Origin: Anthoceros angustus | Taxonomy: Eukaryota; Streptophyta; Anthocerotopsida; Anthocerotales; Anthocerotaceae | NCBI GenBank assembly: GCA_010909165.1 | Contig: VJWM01000007.1 | Coordinates: 248,001 to 312,000, forward strand | Direction of reading: 5' to 3' | Length of the DNA stretch: 64,000 nucleotides | In this document: piece after piece, positions 35,968 through 46,024 of the stretch | Layout: every line of letters begins with the position of its first letter | Numbering within the stretch: position 1 is the stretch's first letter | The notes under the pieces: model-generated | What the model was told of the DNA's origin: nothing | What the model saw: only the letters and a program-made list of their open reading frames with translations | Database searches by the model: none | Position numbers and translations under genes: made by a program

Positions 35968-37720
35968 CTCTATATGCACACACAGTCATCGGATGGTGTC
36001 AGTGGCAATCAGAATTCTCATTCCTATATAACTTCCCAAGTCCTTCTGTCAGTTCCTTCACTACCTACCTGACGGGAAGCGCTAGCTGCTCTGCCACAGA
36101 TGATCCGATGATCCAACTCTTAAGCGAATGTGGAATGTGTAGTTCCAAGGCCTTCCGTACTTCAGTATTCAAGCTCCGTCGATCCATAAGGCGAATGTTG
36201 AGAAACGAGCTTAAATTTCACAAGGAAGCAAAATCAGCGCTGGCTACCATGGCGGTGGCAAACCACCTCACTGGCTGAAAACTGCAGACATTGCAAGACG
36301 CGCGCCAATGCTGCTCGCTTGCCACGACTGGCGTTCTCATGTCACCTCGATACCAGTCCACCCGCCAGTGCCTAGAGGCTACGCCTCAAGGTGTACCTTT
36401 CGTGCTAAACTGTCTTGTACATACCGATGTACATACATACTCTTTTCATTTTAATAGTAACGTTCTATACCCGAGATGTGTGGCCTCCGCAGCATCAAAC
36501 AAACTCCTCGGTGCAAGATCGAAGAAAACAAGCTGATTCGTTGGCTTTGACTCCTGAGATGCTGGTACCGTCCTGAGCCAAGGCCATGCGCGGTTACAAT
36601 CTTGAAACATTGGAGAGAAGCGGCGCGGAAGGGACACGGATTAGGCTATCCCAGCGCTGAGCGGCATGGAAGTAACCATCGCAGCGTGCGCGGCAGACAT
36701 CGACGAGCTGGTGGAGGCCTTTGCTGAGGTGCCCTGCGTGCTCTGCTCTGCATTTTTCTTGCTGCCGGAACGCGCGATTTGGCCTGCCTGCTTGCCTGCC
36801 ATAGCAGTATGAACCGGGATACAATTCATCCAGCTTTTTCGGCAAGAAATCCGCTGCTGCTTGCTCCTCTCGCGCTCCTTGTGTGACTTGAACCATGTTA
36901 TTCCTCATCACTATCCGATCCTTCGTCATTCTCATTTCCCTCGCCCTAATGTACGCCTATCCCGCTTTTCACTTTCCTGCCCTGCTTTCCGCTCTTCTCA
37001 TCCTCTTCTTCAATTCCATCCTGCCATTGTTTGTGTCTGCATTTCTCTTCCTCTTTGTCAATCCCCTCTTCTTTCTCTTCTCCTGTTTCATTCTTCTTCT
37101 GGCCCTCGCCTCTTCCTACATCTGGTGACTGGAGCTTTGTGAACATGTCCGAAAATGAGATGATGATTCTGGCTTCTGCGCTTTCCTGTTGCTGTCGTTG
37201 CCGCTTTTTCTCACCTCCAACCATTGGACTGTGCATCGTCGCCTGCTAATTTGTTCAGTGTATCATATGCTGGCTCTAGATTGAGGGGACCGGACTCCTT
37301 CAAATGAAGGAGCTATGGAGGGCTCGGAACTTCTCCTTCATCCATGACGCCCGACCGAAGGATATACTGCCGTCGTTTTACATGCAGTGCCTATACTCTG
37401 CTGCGCTGAGTGAGTGGCACTTTTGGAAAGGAGACTTCTGCAAATGTGTTTTTCCAATCCTTACTGATTCCCCTGGGGACTCATCAATGCCCTGTCATGT
37501 CTGGCAGATCATGTTAGCAGCGGAGACGAGTCGGTTTTCGCCAAGGTGGGGGCTGTGTATGTTCTCTACATCCTGTATGAAACACAGTTGTTCCAACCAC
37601 GCTTCAAAATCTATCTATCCTTGGGTAATTCATGACTCCAGGAGTCCAAATATGCATTTGGTCGCAATCAATCGATCATCTCCCACTTTAGCCCATGACA
37701 AGACTTTGTCGGCAGTGCAG
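35968..37720. other. intergenic region without a supported gene
   Basis: About 1.75 kb. Reading frames overlap on both strands at 36594-37236. The minus frames are Lys/Glu-rich and the plus frame at 36895-37128 is strongly hydrophobic; one is the mirror of the other. No known motif or splice-consistent model supports either. It may include upstream exons of the plus-strand gene that follows. Confidence 0.4.
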
Positions 37721-38834
37721 AGGACCTGGAAGCCATGCGCAACCTTTTGAAGCAGCTCAAGTTCAGATATTTGGATATGGCCTTGAAGGTGGTGCACAAA
37801 ATGTTTGTCAACAAGGTGTTCCTCTATGGATCAGTGGCCGTGGATCAAAATCGAATTGCTGCTGCCGCTACCAGGCTAGCAGGTGATGTTGCTTCTCGGC
37901 TTGCTCGCACACGCTCAAGGCATTTCTCGCATACCTACTCGAGTATTATTATTTGTCAGATTGCAAGGGAAGGAAGACGTCATCCTCTCTGTGTGCGGGC
38001 CAGCTCAGTGTGGGGGTGGTCCGTGTTTGTTCTCTGGATGCAGGTTGCTGGCTAACGCGTCTCTTCGCCAACATCTCCATGGAAACCTGGTAAGTTGGTA
38101 TGAGCTGTCCGCTTCCCAGGTTTGCTTTCTAAATGGCTTAAGGGAAACTCAGCCTGATTATTTCACTGCACGATTTTGTCTCAGTTGTTGCTGGTTCGTG
38201 CCGCAGGTGGACGAACCTTTGCTAAATACACTTGTGCTACGAACAAAGGCCTACGTTGATGCTCGGCACGAAGTGTGCAGTGGTACTGCTGTTGTCTTCA
38301 CTGAGTTTGTATTAGTAATATTGTTGCCACTTCCTCACTGGAGGTATGATTGATCATCAGGAAATGGGGCTTTGCTTGAAGAGGAGAGAGAGGGTCTCAG
38401 GTCAACAGGTGCAGGATTTGGGGATGTTTTGAAAAAAGAAGTGGACTCGTGGGTTGCTCAAAGGTCTGCAATAACCGAGGAGCATACGGTATGCATTCCC
38501 CATCCTTTGTGCGAGTGGCTGTGATCTTTTTCTTCGGATGTCGTGTGTAAATTAATTTGTCCCGGTGTGCAGCGAATGGAGCCAATGCTGTTGGATAACC
38601 AGGAGCGGGCAAGTCCAAGTTCAAGATTCGGTGGTAATTGCTGCTGGCGGTTGGGTGCAGTTTTTTGTCGGTGGTGTAAACGTCTGTTTCATGGTTGCTT
38701 TGTGCGGTGTTGCAGGTGACGGAGGCCTCGATGGCGGTGGCTTCACTGGGTTCTTAGACGAGGAGGATGAGCCTGACGATGCAGAAGAGAGCGCGTATGC
38801 GGCCGAACTGAATTTACTTTTGGATGAAGTATGA
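37721..38834 (+). CDS. unrecognised multi-exon gene with acidic C terminus
   Basis: I do not recognise the family. Exons with mutually consistent phases: 38044-38089, 38207-38282, 38361-38488, 38573-38633 and 38716-38834, preceded by a first visible exon from about 37721 (first Met 37735) whose 3' junction I could not close in frame. The product is soluble and largely helical by composition: LLKQLKFRYLDMALKVVHKM, VDEPLLNTLVLRTKAYVDAR, GDVLKKEVDSWVAQRSAITE. It then turns Gly-rich and ends in an acidic tail (EEDEPDDAEESAYAAELNLL). Good splice sites (gtaagt, gtatgc, ttgcag) and phase agreement argue for a real gene. Upstream exons are likely missing. A partial copy of its last exon lies at 40944-41080, beyond the kinase gene. 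Confidence 0.6.
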
Positions 38835-39424
38835 CAGTCACCAGACTAGGTGATTATCAATGCGTGTTTTGTTCTTTGTTCATTTGACTCATTTGACAAA
38901 AGGTAGATACATAGGGAAGATTCTCATCCTAGAGGTCTCACACAAGCGAACCCGGGATGCAGTCGGGAAACAAGATCAAAAAACTAATCAATGATAATAT
39001 TCTAGATGCAATATTCCAGAAAAGTAAATCTACAGCGTAAGAAATCTAGGAGGATTTAGAGAACCCAAGAGAATTTGGGTGCATAAAACTATTGAATATG
39101 AGAACTTCGTAATTAACCCCGGAACGCCTGAGGGTGTTTTGACCCTTCTTCGGCTTCTTTTGTGATGATTGATTAAAAAATAAATTACTTTTATGAACTA
39201 AAAATATTTTCAATTACCATGTGTGACAAGAACACATGGTAATTGAAAACCCTCTATCCATGTTGTCTCTACAAAAGGTTGTGTGTCTCCACGGTGACGA
39301 GGAGGTGCATGGCATTCTAATGATGAGGTGCATGGCATTTTAGTTTTTTTAATTTTCAATGAATAATGGGAAGAAAGTCATGGATGGCAAGACTCCGTTG
39401 ACAGTATTCCCCGTTAAAAAAATA
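38835..39424. other. AT-rich spacer containing a perfect hairpin
   Basis: About 590 bp, AT-rich, between the unrecognised gene and the kinase. It includes the hairpin at 39207-39249 and a short direct repeat (gaggtgcatggcatt, twice, about 39300-39340). No gene. Confidence 0.5.
39207..39249. repeat. perfect 18-bp inverted repeat, 7-nt loop
   Basis: Left arm ttttcaattaccatgtgt (39207-39224) and right arm acacatggtaattgaaaa (39232-39249) are exact reverse complements. In AT-rich DNA downstream of the kinase gene, this could be the remains of a foldback element or the kinase 3' end hairpin. Confidence 0.85.
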
Positions 39425-40489
39425 TTAATCTATTAATATTGGGTTATTACATTCACCTTCATTTAACTTTCTAATTTCTGTCTTAAAAAGATCTAGTATA
39501 AGTTCTCTAGGATGCTTCACTATCATGTCCATGCCAGTGAACCATGCATGCATCTTTATACCTGGAATAGTAGTACGTAAAGTTGGACTATGGTGTAACA
39601 ATGTAGATAGGAGATGAATACAAGGAGCCGAAAGTTTGTCAATAAGCTGAAGTGCATGCTCGTTAACTCTAAAGACGTTGTCTTGTTGAGTAAATAGATT
39701 ATAGCCAGTTAGCATTTCAAACAAGGTAACTCCGGCAGACCAAATATCGCATGGGGCTCCTTTATACTTCAATTTCAAACGAACCTCAGGAGCCATATAA
39801 ATTTTTGTTCCACAATATTCGTCATACAGCGTACTTGAATCGCCTTTGCAACAAAGTCCGAAGTCTGCAATTTTTAGAACTACCTTTTCATTTAAAAGTA
39901 GATTTCCTGGTTTGATGTCGCGATGAAAAATGCCCTTATCATGACAATATTCCAAACCAAAAATTAATTGACGGAAATAATGTCTAGCAGTGTTTTCATC
40001 CAAGCACCCTTGTTGGGTAGTAAAATGCCACAGAGAATCATTTGACATCAATTCTTGGACTATAAATATTTTTTTGCCCGACATATATGCAGTATGTGTT
40101 TTCACTACATTTGCGTGGTCCAAACCTTTTGCGCAGCCATATTCAAATTCTAACGCATCATTCATATCTTTTTTCTTGACGTTGTGAAATGTCTTAATGG
40201 CTACTGGTTCCTGGGTGACAAGATTGCGTCCAAGCATAACTTGTCCTTGAGCGCCTTTTCCCAATACGGTGTCAGTAAGCTCATATTGGCCAAAGCTCTG
40301 AATCGGGCTCTGAATCGGGCTCTGAATCGGGCTCTGAATCGGGCTCTGAATCGGGCTCTGAATCGGGCTCGACACTTTCAAATATGGAGCTTGCCGGTTG
40401 GCCGTCAGTTGTTGCCGTGTTGTTCTGGAGTTTGCCCGTTGGGTTCTCAACCCACCCGCTGTTGTCGAGCTCGAAGAAAACTTGCCCAT
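39425..40489 (-). CDS. intronless Ser/Thr protein kinase with SPIQ repeats
   Basis: A 354-aa single-exon kinase of CAMK/SnRK-like type. Residues about 42-65 are six exact SPIQ repeats. The kinase domain follows (about 69-330): Gly loop LGKGAQGQVML, VAIK lysine, catalytic loop FHRDIKPGNLLL, Mg-binding ADFGL, activation segment ending CGTKIYMAPEV, and DIWSAGVTLFEMLTGY. All catalytic residues are present, so it is probably active. The gene is AT-rich and without introns, unlike all its neighbours. A retroposed or horizontally acquired gene would explain this, but I see no poly(A) relic or target duplication. It sits between the last exon of the unrecognised gene and a partial copy of that exon. 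Confidence 0.88.
   Translation of the reverse strand: MGKFSSSSTTAGGLRTQRANSRTTRQQLTANRQAPYLKVSSPIQSPIQSPIQSPIQSPIQSPIQSFGQYELTDTVLGKGAQGQVMLGRNLVTQEPVAIKTFHNVKKKDMNDALEFEYGCAKGLDHANVVKTHTAYMSGKKIFIVQELMSNDSLWHFTTQQGCLDENTARHYFRQLIFGLEYCHDKGIFHRDIKPGNLLLNEKVVLKIADFGLCCKGDSSTLYDEYCGTKIYMAPEVRLKLKYKGAPCDIWSAGVTLFEMLTGYNLFTQQDNVFRVNEHALQLIDKLSAPCIHLLSTLLHHSPTLRTTIPGIKMHAWFTGMDMIVKHPRELILDLFKTEIRKLNEGECNNPILID
40298..40369 (-). repeat. six exact 12-bp repeats encoding SPIQ
   Basis: Plus-strand unit ctgaatcgggct, six exact copies, in frame in the kinase gene just before its catalytic domain. Exact identity suggests recent expansion. Confidence 0.92.
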
Positions 40490-40943
40490 TAGGTTACCAA
40501 TCCACCCGCTACTATCTTGTTAATTGGCTACCGGGATGAGGACGTTTTGTTACGAGTACGTGCAAGAGGCAGGGATAACAAAGGCACTAGTACCAGTGGG
40601 TCAGATAGTCGATAAGGGTTAGGAGTGAATAGGGGCCCCCACTCATTATATAGTCAGGCTCTGAAGATTCATTTTTCGAAATCCAAGGACTGAATGTCCT
40701 TGGGCTGTGGTGAAATGCAATGAAGCCGGCTCGAAGGACAAGGAAACTAGCTCCTTTTTCTTTTGGCAAAAATAATAATAAAACTTCTTCCTTGGTTTTT
40801 GGTAAGGGATAAGAATGCCGGGCCACGGAGTACATAACCAGATAGGCCACAGACCAAGGAAAAAACTCTCCTTGGGCTTTGAAACCATAACATTAATCCT
40901 CATGGATGTCGTGCTGTGGAAACCTTACATCTTATGCCTTTTC
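40490..40943. other. kinase upstream region
   Basis: About 450 bp. A roughly 30-bp imperfect repeat spans the kinase start (cccattaggttaccaatcca near 40486, cccgttgggttctcaaccca near 40435). Otherwise nothing recognised. Confidence 0.45.
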
Positions 40944-41080
40944 TTGGCCTCGATGGCGGTGGCTTCACAAGTGTGGGTTCTCAGACTTGAGGATGAGGTT
41001 GACGAAGAGGAAGAGAGAGCTTATGCGGCCGACCTGAATTTGCTTCGTTGGTCACCAAACTTGAGTGATTCTCATTTTTG
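40944..41080 (+). pseudogene. relic copy of the last exon of the gene at 37.7-38.8 kb
   Basis: This stretch repeats the final exon at about 38732-38870: cctcgatggcggtggcttca, then diverged sequence encoding the same acidic segment (EEERAYAADLNLL versus EESAYAAELNLL), then a similar 3' flank (tcaccaaacttgagtgattc versus tcaccagactaggtgattat). It has lost bases and the reading continues differently, so it is a relic. It shows that a duplicated end of the gene now brackets the kinase. Confidence 0.75.
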
Positions 41081-41330
41081 AATGTACATCAGAAGCTGTT
41101 GGCTGGCAGCCAGTCCAAGTCATGGGGCTTGCATGACTTGATAGCGGATACATGACAAGACGGTTTGTTGCGAAGTTCCTTGAAATGGAAGGCTCTTGAT
41201 TTCTGCCACTTGGCGCTGGACGAGGCTGCCAAAAGGCATGCTAACATCCTCCCGGTGAATCCATTTGAGAGCATTCAGCGCTTCCCGCGTCTGCGAGCAG
41301 CGAGCGAATTCTGCGGCGGCAGCGAGTCCG

Positions 41331-43521
41331 ATGGCGATGGTGGCAGGTGTGCGTTCTGTGCGGAGCGGGCAAAATGCCATGGCCGCGCTCTGGCGAGCTA
41401 CATCATGTCGAAGCAGCTGCGTAGCAGCAGGAGCAGCAGGCGGAGCAGCAGCAGATCCGGCGCCTGCAGCAGGAAGCGGCAGCGGCCGCGTTGCATCGAC
41501 ACCGCGCGCTTCCTCTGGATTCCTCAACCGGGAGCTTGCCTTCGCAGCCATCAGCACGGTGGTGGGGGCGGCTGCATTCGCGGCGTGGCAATGGGGGGTG
41601 CGCCTACCCAGCCTCCCCGTCCCACAGTTTGCTCGCTGAAATTGCAACTTGCTGGCTACCTACATTCAGCTGCTTTGCATGCACGCAGACGGCGCCCCAG
41701 CTCAGTTTGTTAGAGGCAGCAGAGCGTTCCGGTACGTCTGTCTTGCTCGTGCTGCTACATGGCAGGTAGCACCTCCCGATCATGACAAGTGAAGCTGCTG
41801 GCTTGCGGCAGCTCTGCATCCGAGCGAGTGGAGGGACTTCAAGTTGGTGCACACTGAAAGAGTTAGTCCCGATACTCGGCTTTACAGGTTAGTGAAGTGG
41901 ATTCGAGGTCGTTACACTCGTCCAATCCAAGACGAGAGTGATGCATCTGAAAGTTGACTACCTACGCAGGTTCGAATTTGACCCCAATGAAAGGCTTGGA
42001 CTCAGCGTTGCATCATGCTTGCTCACCAGGTCAGGGAAGCTTGGCCTCAGTCTGGTTTTTGCTCGACTTTTTGCCTGCAAGTTTCTTAGTTTGTGGCACC
42101 GTGGTGTTCTATTGTCAGAGCTCCAATCGGCACCGGCAAGGATGGAAATCCTTCATTTGTCGTTCGCCCGTAAGTTTCTTAGCTGTTGCTCGAGAGTGAC
42201 TGCTTTGCATGCAAATCGTTACTCCTCCTCCATGTATTGATCTACCTACTGGCTATGTTCAGGTACACTCCTGTCTCGCCTCCAGATTCCAAGGGCTACT
42301 TTGACCTCATTGTGAAGGTCAGTTTGCATGAAATGACCTCCTCTCCTCACACACGGGCTTCTGGGTACTGAGGAACAAGAATGATGATTTGCATGCAGAC
42401 CTATCCTCAAGGTAAAATGAGTCAACACTTTGCTAGCCTTGAAAAGGGCGACACCTTGGAGGTGAAAGGGTGAGGCCAAAGTTCGTGCTTCACCTGATTC
42501 CAGCATATCTCTAGTGACTTCTTGTTCACACAGTTTCCTAGACAACGTGCTCTTCATTCCGAAGTAGGGGATTTCAGCACATATGTTATCGGGTCTTTTC
42601 TGTGTGGCAGGCCTATCCCGAAGCTTCCCTACAGCCCCAACATGAAGAAGCAGATTGGCATGGTGAGCATGATGGAACACCACTTGTCCTTGCCCAGTGG
42701 CATAATGGGAACATAATCAGCTTGCTTTTTTGTTGCAGATCGCTGGCGGAACAGGGATTACCCCTATGAAGCAAATCATTGATGAGATTTTGAAGAATCC
42801 TGACGACAACACGCAGGTCTTTCATGTTGAAGACCTTGATCTGCGTTGCAACTGGTAACCGCTACGCCATCATGGGTTTCCCTTACGCTTGGTGTTGTGT
42901 TTCCCTCAGGTCTTCCTGCTTTATGGGAGTGTATCTCCAGATGACATCTTGCTGAAAGATGAGCTTGATCGTTTAGCCGCCATTCACCCTAACTTCAAGG
43001 TATGCCTAGGCTATATGGAGGCAAATTAGTTTGTGTGACCTCTGGTCTGGGTACTAGTTTTTCACAAACTCCTGTGCTCCGCGAGCCCCTTTGATGCAGG
43101 TTTACTACTATGTGGACAAGGCTGATGATAAGTGGATTGGAGGGAAGGGTTATTTCACTTTGGATGCAATTAAAAAGGGCTTGCCATCTCCAGGAGATGA
43201 TACACTCATCTTGGTACGTCTGATCGTCACGTATTGAACCTACGTCAACTTGCGAGAACGATGATTCGGCTCACTTTTGGATTGGTTTGCAGGTTTGTGG
43301 ACCCCCGGGGATGATGAAGCACGTTTCTGGTGATAAGGCGTCTAACAGATCACAAGGGAAGGTAATCTGGTGAAACGGATTCTGCACGACAGTGTGTCTG
43401 TAAGCGTTGAATCAGCTATGTTTCAACTTCCAACGGCTAAGTTTTGGCGCTGTTGTATGTGAAGTTGTCCGGCCTTTTGGCGGCAGCTGGCTATACCGAA
43501 GACCAGGTGTTCAAGTTCTGA
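41331..43521 (+). CDS. CBR2: NADH-cytochrome b5 reductase, mitochondrial type
   Basis: FAD enzyme that passes electrons from NADH to cytochrome b5. Thirteen exons, all in phase: 41331-41597, 41689-41731, 41812-41887, 41970-42029, 42119-42169, 42263-42317, 42399-42469, 42611-42662, 42739-42816, 42910-42999, 43100-43213, 43293-43361 and 43465-43521; about 360 aa. The N terminus MAMVAGVRSVRSGQNAMAAL is basic and Ala-rich with a later hydrophobic segment (AAISTVVGAAAFAAWQWG), fitting a mitochondrial anchor. Flavin motif: RPYTPVS, split over two exons (family RxYTxxS); then KGYFDLIVK and YPQGKMSQHF. NADH site: GGTGITPM and VCGPPGMM. The C terminus GYTEDQVFKF is the classic end of the family. A further ATG-less open stretch upstream in frame makes the start slightly uncertain. 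Confidence 0.94.
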
Positions 43522-44449
43522 GTAGCGGATCACTACATTTTTGTTTCAAGAGGTGTAGCCCTAGTTCTTATCAACCCGAGAACGAGGGGACGGGCTGTGT
43601 TCTGGGATGAAATTTGCTGGAAATTGATTGTGTGTCCTTTGGGTACGATTTAATAAAAATGAAGAGTCCAAAATGTATGACTAGCAATCTCCAAGCGGAG
43701 CTTTTTCCTTTCCAACAAGCTATGAAACAATCATTCTAACACGAGGTGAAACTTGTGTGATGATCGAAGAATTGGAGTGCATTCAACGTGTTGTCTTTCC
43801 ATAGAGTCTATGTCACCGTGAGTTTCTTTCTGTCCGTGCACTGTGAGATAGGTTCATTCGGTCGAAGTCATCTACCGTGAGTCAGGTTCATTTGTTCAAA
43901 GTCATCTACCATGAGTCTGCTTCTTTTACCTTGTGAGATTGATTATCAGCAAGCAAGTACGAGAGACCATCACGCTGTAACTACAGAAGACAGATTGAAA
44001 ATTGGAGTTCTTCGGTTTAATGTCGACATCTTTGCCGATTATTCTTATTGAAAGCATGAGCGGATCCATCCAGCTCAGTACGAGGAATCCAACTGTGAAT
44101 CGAATCAGAGTTTTCAAGGTGAAGAACTGCCCGCAAATCGTCTAGATATGTTAGGACCTACTCAAATTGATAGTTCCGGGATGAATCTGCGATTCAGCTA
44201 AGACACTGCATGCAGCAAAATCACAGTCGAGGGATGACAAGGTATCAATAAAGAATGGATCTTACACTGATGTACAGGAATATACAACTCAATTATTGCA
44301 GTTTAAGGATTTTCCTCACAGCACCGTTGTCTATCACCATTTCGACGAGGGTATCCACTGTCCACGATCACGGAACCATACTTTGTGTATCAATACTGGG
44401 ACAGACACTTCAAAGAAGATTCACGTCAGCAACATCCCTGAAGAACTGC
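43522..44449. other. convergent spacer between b5 reductase (+) and LIFEGUARD (-)
   Basis: About 930 bp of 3' flanks. A short direct repeat (gtgagtcaggttcatt / agtcatctaccgtgag-like units, about 43855-43920) is visible. No gene. Confidence 0.5.
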
Positions 44450-45556
44450 CTAATCGCTTTGCAAGCCCCTCAAAATCTGGAGCAGCGATAGAAACAGGTT
44501 GATGACGTCCAGATAGAGTGCCACTGATGCCCATATGTACTCGTCAACAGAATAGCGTTTTATCAACTCATCGGTGTCGTACACGATATACCCGGAGAAT
44601 ATTAGAGCGCCCAATCCACCGTATATTGTCTGTGACACAGGCCCCAGGGGGAAGAAGATCTGTACAGAATTACCATAATTAGGGCCCAAAGTTAGCCAGC
44701 TAGCGTCCCTTATGACCTGTTCCAGGACAAGAGCACATAGCCAGGAACATACCTGAATGAAACCGAACAAAATGAGGACCATGAGGCTTGAGAACAACAT
44801 AGGTCCTAGAAAGCTGAAGTCGTAACCCCTCTTAGACGCCCAATACGTGTAGCCGGTGAGAGACACAACTATCGTGGTAGTCAATAACAGTGCCTCAAGT
44901 ACAATCGTCCCTGCGGAGCACATGCAGATATCTCCATCAGACTAACCCCGGTTTCAGACGATACAGCACTACCACGGGACACACCTAAACACAGAGAAGG
45001 GCATAAATCCTAACCTGAAGTGAAAGCACAAGACAGCCCGACACTCAGGCTGATGCACACGGTGAAAATCCCCAACAGCACTAGGTTTACGGGATGCCTC
45101 TGGTGATAGTAATAGAGAGGACATAGCACTGTCACACCAAGGAGCAGACGAATCAGCACCAGCAACACAGGTATACGTCGGCTAACAGGAAGAGCGAAAG
45201 GAGTGAAAGTGCAACATCAGTAAGCGGCCAGCGGCAAGCAACAAGCACCGGCAGCAACAGAAGAGTAGAGACTAGGCCAGCCGGAACTTACTGATGAAAG
45301 AGGACAATGCTACGGCTAGCAAGACGAAAGGGTTGTCCCTGAAGAAGATTTGGATTGGTCTGTAGAAGAAGACAACGGCTCCCACAATTAACGTGAGAGC
45401 GAGCTGCGTGCTCAGTATTCCATACACCTTCCGAATGAGACCCCATCTCAGATTGCTTTCTTCAGGTGAGATGCCCGGGTAAAGCACTGATTGCCCAAAT
45501 CCGCTCTCTATGTCCCCATAGGTCGGCTTGTAGGAGGAATCCACAGATCCATACAT
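44450..45556 (-). CDS. LFG: LIFEGUARD / Bax inhibitor-1 family membrane protein
   Basis: A multi-pass protein (TMBIM family) of ER, Golgi or vacuole membranes implicated in calcium leak and cell-death control. Four exons on the minus strand: 45292-45556, 45015-45128, 44753-44910 and 44450-44659; 248 aa, typical for plant LFG proteins. The soluble N terminus has the Tyr/Gly/Pro-rich lead of the family (KPTYGDIESGFGQ) and the conserved LRWGLIRKVYGILSTQLALT. Seven hydrophobic segments follow, with HPVNLVLLGIFTVCISLSVG, GYTYWASKRGYDFSFLGPML and IYGGLGALIFSGYIVYDTDE. The last segment (DVINLFLSLLQILRGLQ) holds the family's closing motif. Divergent from the hydrolase gene, with 468 bp between the two starts. 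Confidence 0.94.
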
Positions 45557-46024
45557 GGTTGCAAGCTCCGCGTCGCCAAGGAATGATGAATTTCACGACG
45601 GTCCGTTAGCTGTATGAGTCGTCGATCACAACCTAGCGATGAGAACGAGCGGCGTGTTTGCCAAGCCTAGACGCAAACTTTGGTGCGGTGGGGAAGCTTC
45701 TTGAAGACGAAGTTTCTACACGGGGCAATGAGGCACTTTCTAAAAATCTTATTCGGCAACGCGTAGCTGCCAGCAGAGCAGAGCCTTGTCCTGCGTGGAG
45801 CAGCCTTGCACACGCACGCAAGCCGCCTGGTCGTGGCTTGCGTGCCCGGCCTGGGCCTGTCAACCGTGCCCGCCACGCTCCAGTTTGCCGCGTGCCGCCC
45901 GGTAGATCGACTATTCTCAATCAGTAGCGTTCTGGCTTGCGTCTCGAACTCGCAAGTTCAGGTCCGCCCTTCCTTTCCTCGCGAGCTTGCGACGGCTTCA
46001 GAGCTTGGAGCGAGTCTGGTCGAG
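45557..46024. promoter_or_regulatory. shared divergent promoter region (LFG and hydrolase)
   Basis: 468 bp lie between two divergent start codons, so both promoters and 5' leaders must fit here. I see no unambiguous TATA box or other known element. Confidence 0.5.

Noticed and set aside
36895-37128. Hydrophobic plus-strand frame resembling a membrane protein
   Set aside because: It is the mirror of a Lys/Glu-rich minus frame; neither has splice-consistent neighbours or a recognised motif.
39425-40489. Interpretation of the kinase as a viral insertion
   Set aside because: No other viral-type gene is nearby and the motifs fit a plant CAMK/SnRK kinase equally well; only a phylogeny could decide, so I kept it as a plain kinase.
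41120-41647. Minus-strand open frame over the b5 reductase first exon
   Set aside because: Antisense of an Ala-rich presequence exon; the plus strand model is confirmed by all downstream exons.
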